Origin: Gemmatimonadota bacterium
GTDB lineage: Bacteria; Gemmatimonadota; Gemmatimonadetes; Longimicrobiales; Gaopeijiaceae
Direction: 5' to 3'
Assembly (NCBI GenBank): GCA_030827315.1
Contig: JAURER010000013.1
Span: 1-64,000 of the forward strand
Length of the DNA stretch: 64,000 nt
A program made the translations under genes and the position numbers. Under the pieces are notes generated by a model, which was not told the origin of the DNA, did not search any database, and was given only the letters and a program-made list of their open reading frames with translations. Of the stretch, positions 59,264 through 64,000 are shown one piece after another. Position 1 is the stretch's first letter; each line of letters starts with the position of its first letter.

Positions 59264-61174
59264 TCAGCGCGTCTCGGTCGTCGGGTCGTCCTCGACCGCG
59301 GGCACCTCGAACGACACCCGCCGCACTTCCCCCGCATCCAGCGAGCCGACGCGTACGCGCATCCCCCAGGGCTCGACGGCGTATTCGACCGAGATCCCGT
59401 CCACGAAGGGGATGGCCCCGGCCGGAAGTCGCGGCATCACCACGTCCAGCCAGAGCTCGCGCACGGAGCGACCGGAGTCGACCGACACCTGGAGCTCCGG
59501 TACGGCCCCCGGGGTGGCGGCTTCCGCGTCCCACCGCAGCACCACGCCCGACCGCGCCATCCACCACTGCGCCACCTCGTCGGCCCGCGCGATCCACCAG
59601 TCTCCCCGAGCCCGCGCGGAGTCCGCAACCATGCGGAACGCGTCGAGCCTGGGTCCTGCCGTGATGATCTGGGTGTGGCCCGCGATCACCGCCAGGCCGC
59701 CGATGGCGTACATCTTGCTCATGCCCGCCAGGAACGCTTCTCCAAGGCTGCTGGACCGCAGCGTCGCGTCGCGCACCACGACGGAGTAGTCGTCCTTCAG
59801 GAGCCGGGGGAGCACGATCATGCCACCCCCGTCCGTCCCGTGGACCTCCGGGGAGGCCGAGCGGGCGTCGTTCCCGGCGAGCACGTAGGTCCCACCCGCG
59901 TTCTTCCAGGCCTGGAGCGTCGACGCGTCGTACGACTCCTCGGGCGGGCGGAGTCCTTCGGGTGCCACGCCGGTCCACGCCTGGATGTCCCGCCAGCTGC
60001 GCCGGAGGCGCAGACCCTGTTCCTGTGGCGTCAGCCCGGCCAGGGGCGTGTGGTCGACGGTCTGCGTGCCGACCTCACCGGCAGCGATGAGGTCCCGCGC
60101 CAGCTCGTCGTCTCCTTCCACGAGCTGCGAGACCGCGAAGAAGGAGATGGGCATGTTCGCGGTCCGGAAGGCGGCGGCTGCGTCGCGGGCGTTGACGAAG
60201 CTCTCCAGTCCTTCGACGTCGAGGACGAACACCAGGGCGGCCTGGGCGGCGCCGGGCCACGCACTCGCCGATGCCAGGGGCGTGCCGGCGGCCCAGATCA
60301 GGCCGTTCTCGAGCACGCGCGCGACCTTGACGCTGTCCGCGGGCGTCGCCGCCTGGCTCGCGCGGAACCCGAACCACGTCACCCTGCCGCCTTCCTCGGT
60401 GCGTGACGTCACGACGGCGACGTCCGCCAGCGCGCCCTCGGGATCGGGGGCGGGGTTGAGGGCCCAGTCCGACCAGTAGGCTCGGGCACCCTCCCTGCGT
60501 ACTGCCAGCGAGGGGTCGGGACGGAGTTCGATCTTCGTGCCCGGGTCGATCCCGGGCGAGACGGGAAGCCCCGCCGGCACGGTCAGGAAGAGTCCGGCGC
60601 GGGAGGGGATCTCGCGGATGTCTTCGGCCTGGGTTACGTCGAGGAGCGTGGACCACCCCCGCCACTCGCACGCGCCGTCGCGGACCCCCATCGCCCAGTT
60701 CGTGGCCAAGCTTCCGCCTGCCCTCAGGTGCGCCGAGACCGCGGCGAGCTCGTCCGGCGAGAGGCAAGGCGCCTCCGGGAGCACCAGGAGCTCGTCGGGC
60801 GTCGCAGTCGAGAGATCCTCGACGGTCCGCGCTTCCCGGACCCTTCCCCCGATGCTCTCGACGAGCCCGCGCCAGATCCCGATCTCGGTGTCGTAGTAGC
60901 TCGCGTCCGGAAAGTATGCGGCGTTGGCCTCGCTGCGGAGCAGGACCGCGGAGAACGGGATCCGCGCCACGGCGGGCGGGAGCGGAGGCTCCGGCGTGGG
61001 CGTGGGGCCGGGGGCTTCCACGAGCCCGGGCGTCAGTTGCCGAAGGTCGAGGTTCTCCCACAGGGAGAAGCCCGCGACGGCGACCCCGGCGGCCACGATC
61101 CCCAGGCTGAGGAGGCCTCCGAGCCACCACCAGGCCTCCTTGGCGCGGGGTACGGGATCACGCCTGGGACGCAT
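59264..61174 (-). CDS. Membrane-anchored polysaccharide-deacetylase-like protein
   Basis: A 636-residue protein. A single membrane helix (about residues 18-38) is followed by a proline-rich linker and a large extracytoplasmic region. The central part (about 345-560) has NodB-like features, ALVFVLDVEGLESF in place of TFDDG, EVGTQTVDHTPLAG as the histidine region, and PPEESYDAST, followed by an all-beta C-terminal domain. The metal-site residues are unconventional, so deacetylase activity is doubtful or differently specific. It begins inside the end of the small membrane gene and its product is likely to act on the polymer made by the neighbouring GT2. Confidence 0.68.
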   Translation of the reverse strand: MRPRRDPVPRAKEAWWWLGGLLSLGIVAAGVAVAGFSLWENLDLRQLTPGLVEAPGPTPTPEPPLPPAVARIPFSAVLLRSEANAAYFPDASYYDTEIGIWRGLVESIGGRVREARTVEDLSTATPDELLVLPEAPCLSPDELAAVSAHLRAGGSLATNWAMGVRDGACEWRGWSTLLDVTQAEDIREIPSRAGLFLTVPAGLPVSPGIDPGTKIELRPDPSLAVRREGARAYWSDWALNPAPDPEGALADVAVVTSRTEEGGRVTWFGFRASQAATPADSVKVARVLENGLIWAAGTPLASASAWPGAAQAALVFVLDVEGLESFVNARDAAAAFRTANMPISFFAVSQLVEGDDELARDLIAAGEVGTQTVDHTPLAGLTPQEQGLRLRRSWRDIQAWTGVAPEGLRPPEESYDASTLQAWKNAGGTYVLAGNDARSASPEVHGTDGGGMIVLPRLLKDDYSVVVRDATLRSSSLGEAFLAGMSKMYAIGGLAVIAGHTQIITAGPRLDAFRMVADSARARGDWWIARADEVAQWWMARSGVVLRWDAEAATPGAVPELQVSVDSGRSVRELWLDVVMPRLPAGAIPFVDGISVEYAVEPWGMRVRVGSLDAGEVRRVSFEVPAVEDDPTTETR

Positions 61175-61400
61175 TGCCCTCCATCGCGGCGATATCGCCA
61201 TCCAGCTGACGAAGCGTCGATCCACCGGCCGATGGCGCGTCGTAGCGCACGAAGTAGCGCAGCGTGTCCGGATCATCCTCGGCGCGCGCGGGCTCGCGCG
61301 CGAGACGCAGCTTGTAGGCGATGTACGTCACGATCGCCAGGATGATGGTCACGAGGATCGTCACCACGACCACCGTAATGAGAATACCGACTACGTCCAT
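61158..61400 (-). CDS. Small membrane protein in a PNAG-like operon (PgaD position)
   Basis: An 80-residue protein with one strong membrane helix (about residues 5-28, VGILITVVVVTILVTIILAIVTY) and a charged C-terminal tail. It follows the GT2 gene by 28 bases, the position occupied by PgaD in PNAG operons, and PgaD binds the synthase and c-di-GMP. No sequence motif confirms that role. Its last 17 bases overlap the start of the deacetylase-like gene. Confidence 0.6.
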   Translation of the reverse strand: MDVVGILITVVVVTILVTIILAIVTYIAYKLRLAREPARAEDDPDTLRYFVRYDAPSAGGSTLRQLDGDIAAMEGNASQA

Positions 61401-61428
61401 GTCCCCTCCGTCGGGGATGTGAGATGCA

Positions 61429-62754
61429 TCATGTGGCAGCTTCGTTGAGGCGCTGGAGCTTGCCCCACCCCATGCTCAGTCCGAACAGCTCCTCCATGGT
61501 CGCGAACATCTTCACGACGTCGAGGAAGAGGATGAAGACGAAGCGGTAGATCAGCGCCAGCGGCACGAGGCCCAGGGACTCCTCCTCCATGGAGACGGTC
61601 ACCAGGGCCGCGACCAGATCCAGCAGCGTGAGGAGGATTATCCAGTACAGGATGAACTCGCCGGCTCCGAAGAGGATCGCCACGATGGCGAAGAAGAGGT
61701 GCGCCAGCACGTTCATCGCGGGCCATACGAGTGCCTCGAAGCCCAGCTGCACCGTCGAGATCCAGAGGGGGAAATCCGGGAACGGCCGAAGGAAGATGCC
61801 TTTCCTCTTACGGAGCGCCTGCAGGATACCACGGGTCCAGCGGTAGCGCTGCTGCGTGAGATCGCGCCACGTCACGGGCGCCTCGCTCCACGCGATCGCC
61901 TGGTCTTCGTACTCTACGCGCCATCCGGCGGCCATGATCTTCAGCGTGAGGTCCGCGTCCTCGGCGAAGGTGTCCATGTCGTACCCGCCGATCTCCTCCA
62001 GCGCCTCTCTGCGGAAGAGGCCGACCGGGCCCGGAACGATGTTCACCGCCGCCACGAAGCCCTGGGCCCGGCGAGGCATGTTGAGCCCCTCGATGTACTC
62101 GAGCGCCTGGAGTCGCGTGATGAGCCTGTCCCGGTTCTCCACCTTGACGTTGCCCGCGACCCCTCCGACAGCCGGGTCACTGAAGTGCCGGGCGGCGTGG
62201 AGGAGCGTGCGCGGCTCGAGGTACGAGTCCGCATCCATGCACATGATGAGCGGGTGCCGGGAGTGCGCGATGCCCGCGTTGAGCGCCGAGGCCTTCCCGC
62301 CGTTGGGCTTGGTGATGACCCGGAACGTACCGGAGCCGCGCTGGCCCTCCCAACGTGCGGCGATCTCCAGCGTGTCGTCGGAGGACCCGTCGTCGACCAC
62401 GAGAACCTCGTACTCCGGGTATTCCACCTGCATGAGACTCGTCAGCGCCCGCTCGAGTACCAGACCTTCGTTGTAGGCCGGAACGAGAATGGAGACGGGC
62501 GGAAGCTCACGCAGTTCTCGCATCCCCAGCATGTTGCGCTCGGCGTGGCCGAGGTACGCGAACCAGAGCAGCGCGAAGTATCGGAGGAAGAGGATCGTGA
62601 GGAAGATGACGAGCGTGATCACCACGAACCGCACGATGACGATCTGAGTCGCGGGGCCTGCGAGGATCGCCCAGACGATGAACGCGACGATCAGCCCCAG
62701 CGTCACGAAGACGACCGCGAGGGACTGCCAGATGGACTCGCGTGGGCGGCTCAT
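61429..62754 (-). CDS. Processive glycosyltransferase 2, PgaC-like
   Basis: A 441-residue membrane synthase. Two N-terminal helices, the GT2 core with LVPAYNEGLVLERAL, VVDDGSSDDT, MDADS (D,D), EDADLT, and the processivity motif QQRYRW, then three or four C-terminal helices. These are features of poly-N-acetylglucosamine or cellulose-like synthases. Its start overlaps the stop of the outer-membrane gene upstream as ATGA. With the TPR/barrel protein, small membrane protein, deacetylase-like and GH18-like proteins it forms a PNAG-type synthesis and export operon. Confidence 0.88.
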   Translation of the reverse strand: MSRPRESIWQSLAVVFVTLGLIVAFIVWAILAGPATQIVIVRFVVITLVIFLTILFLRYFALLWFAYLGHAERNMLGMRELRELPPVSILVPAYNEGLVLERALTSLMQVEYPEYEVLVVDDGSSDDTLEIAARWEGQRGSGTFRVITKPNGGKASALNAGIAHSRHPLIMCMDADSYLEPRTLLHAARHFSDPAVGGVAGNVKVENRDRLITRLQALEYIEGLNMPRRAQGFVAAVNIVPGPVGLFRREALEEIGGYDMDTFAEDADLTLKIMAAGWRVEYEDQAIAWSEAPVTWRDLTQQRYRWTRGILQALRKRKGIFLRPFPDFPLWISTVQLGFEALVWPAMNVLAHLFFAIVAILFGAGEFILYWIILLTLLDLVAALVTVSMEEESLGLVPLALIYRFVFILFLDVVKMFATMEELFGLSMGWGKLQRLNEAAT

Positions 62755-64000
62755 GATCCTCCTCCGGCCCGCCCGAGCCAGCCGCGACCCGCGACGGAGA
62801 CGTTCACCCCGTAGGACCTGTACCCGGTGAAGCGTCCCTGCCCGTAGAAGAAGTCGATACCCGTGGAGTACCGCGCGCCTTCACGCGCGAAGCCGAGGGA
62901 GGCGGAGAGATCCGGCACCCACGCGCCGCCCGGAGCGGAGCGCTCGTCGATCCACGCGACGCCGGGGTTCACACGTGCGGTGAATTCCCACCACGTGGAC
63001 AGCGGTCGCGTGTACTGCGCGTACGGTCCCGTGGAGAGGCTGACCTCGGGGTCCCAGTAGAGCGGCAACCCTCCGGCCGGGGGCGCTGCGTCGGCGTACG
63101 TGAGCGCCCGACCCGAGATTCCGAGGGTCAGGCTCCTCGAGAGTACTCGGCCCAGGCTCACGCCACCCTGCAGACGGGTGTTCCGGCCTGCCCCCGCGAT
63201 GCCCAGGTGCGCGAGCGACGCACCCTCCGCTGTGGCGGCGGCGACCCATCGCTCGCCCAGGGGCTGACTCAGCGCGACGTAGACCTTGTCCTGCTGCACC
63301 TGGCCGAGGACGGACTGCAGCGTGTTCGAGATCCCGTAGGCCGGTTCATGGTCGAACCGCACGTCCAGACGGTGTCCGGACGCACCGAGGAAGCGGGCGG
63401 ATGCACCGGCCGCCAGGTCGACCTTCCCGTCGCGGATCGTCTGGACACCGAGATGCAGCGCCGTGCGGATCGTGCCCCACCGCCACCACCGCGCACCCTC
63501 GAGATCGGCGAAGAGACCCTGCTGCCGGCTTAGAGCGCCCGCGAGTCCGAATCCCTCGACCCACCGCGCTCCGGAGGCCGTGCCCCAGACCCAGTCGTCG
63601 TGAATGCCGCGCCACTCGCCACCGAGATCGATCCGCATGAACTCTTCGGTGTCGGCCAGCGACCGTCCGATCCCGCCGAGGCGAGGCTCCTCCACCTCGA
63701 CGTACATCCGGTCCACCTCCGCACGCACCGCTGCGAGGCCGTCGCGCGCGGGGACGTGGTCGGGGTCCTCGGCCAGCGCCGCTTCGTATCGGTCCACCGC
63801 CGCGAGGCGCCGACCGCTCCAGCGGTCCAGGTCGCCGAGAAGGGCGAGGACGTCGGGGCGGGTCACCGCCACCGCGCTGTCGGGCTCGGTCAAGGGTGCC
63901 GCATCCACACCCTCGAGAAGGGCCAGTAGTGACTCCAGGCGGACCCGCGCTGCATCCGTCTGATCGGTCCACACCTCCAGCTGCGCCATCCGGTACTGAA
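62751..64000 (-). CDS. Outer-membrane TPR/beta-barrel exporter, PgaA-like (5' end outside window)
   Basis: At least 416 residues are visible, and the frame is still open at the window edge. Residues near the start are helical repeats (ARVRLESLLALLEG, AVDRYEAALAEDPDHVPARDGLAAV), followed by a beta-rich region of repeated amphipathic strands ending in SVAGRGWLG, consistent with a C-terminal 16-strand barrel. This matches PgaA/BcsC-type exporters with N-terminal TPRs. It overlaps the synthase gene by 4 bases. Confidence 0.75.
   Translation of the reverse strand, partial: QYRMAQLEVWTDQTDAARVRLESLLALLEGVDAAPLTEPDSAVAVTRPDVLALLGDLDRWSGRRLAAVDRYEAALAEDPDHVPARDGLAAVRAEVDRMYVEVEEPRLGGIGRSLADTEEFMRIDLGGEWRGIHDDWVWGTASGARWVEGFGLAGALSRQQGLFADLEGARWWRWGTIRTALHLGVQTIRDGKVDLAAGASARFLGASGHRLDVRFDHEPAYGISNTLQSVLGQVQQDKVYVALSQPLGERWVAAATAEGASLAHLGIAGAGRNTRLQGGVSLGRVLSRSLTLGISGRALTYADAAPPAGGLPLYWDPEVSLSTGPYAQYTRPLSTWWEFTARVNPGVAWIDERSAPGGAWVPDLSASLGFAREGARYSTGIDFFYGQGRFTGYRSYGVNVSVAGRGWLGRAGGGS

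Noticed and set aside
1-64000. CRISPR arrays, insertion sequences, tRNA or rRNA genes, prophage or attachment sites
   Set aside because: I saw no regularly spaced repeats, transposase-like proteins, integrases or recognisable tRNA or rRNA sequence. A tRNA scan would be needed to exclude tRNA genes fully.

Overview
The window is a GC-rich, gene-dense bacterial chromosome segment with no mobile elements, rRNA, tRNA or CRISPR that I could recognise. The gene content points to a Gemmatimonadota-like Gram-negative bacterium: alternative complex III (actABCDEF), a DUF5916/CBM9-like outer-membrane protein, secreted amidohydrolases, many lipoproteins, a TonB receptor and a YpdA-type bacillithiol disulfide reductase. 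The phylum is an inference from content, not a sequence search.

Layout. 1-3 kb: the end of a BtuD-like ABC ATPase, a cobalamin riboswitch, and a btuB-like receptor. 3-13.3 kb: housekeeping and metabolism, with a VWA protein, mutY overlapping a creatininase-family gene and an SDR, a divergent Lrp regulator and Cys/Met PLP lyase, an AAA ATPase, ETF-ubiquinone oxidoreductase and a ketopantoate-reductase-like gene. 13.3-19 kb: a minus-strand run of NTF2-like lipoprotein, amidohydrolase, NUDIX, gamma-glutamyltransferase and metallo-hydrolase genes. 19.4-22 kb: Lon protease with a histone-H1-like basic tail. 22-27 kb: the most interesting region. selD and a lipoprotein peroxiredoxin each contain an in-frame UGA exactly where the family has its catalytic cysteine, and each UGA is followed by a perfect 7-bp hairpin with a 3-nt loop beginning with G. 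The peroxiredoxin overlaps a YpdA reductase gene by 4 nt. SirB1-like and YgfZ genes lie between selD and the peroxiredoxin on the other strand. 27-34 kb: D-aminoacylase-like enzyme, DUF5916 protein, a LuxE/LuxC-type pair without luciferase genes, and an AbrB-type protein. 34-41 kb: a NatAB-like ABC exporter and a MoxR-DUF58-TgpA operon. 41-50 kb: the complete actABCDEF operon, a terminator, two FKBP lipoproteins and an OmpA lipoprotein. 51-64 kb: surface polysaccharide genes, the TIGR03545/TIGR03546 pair, and a PNAG-like synthesis/export operon running off the window end.

How the parts fit. ActA-F passes electrons from menaquinol to cytochrome c or an oxidase encoded elsewhere, and ETF-QO feeds the quinone pool. 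SelD makes selenophosphate, which the selenocysteine forms of SelD itself and of the peroxiredoxin would require. YpdA, co-translated with that peroxiredoxin, suggests a thiol-redox peroxide defence unit at the envelope. The remaining selenocysteine machinery (selA, selB, selC) is not in view and must lie elsewhere if this reading is right.
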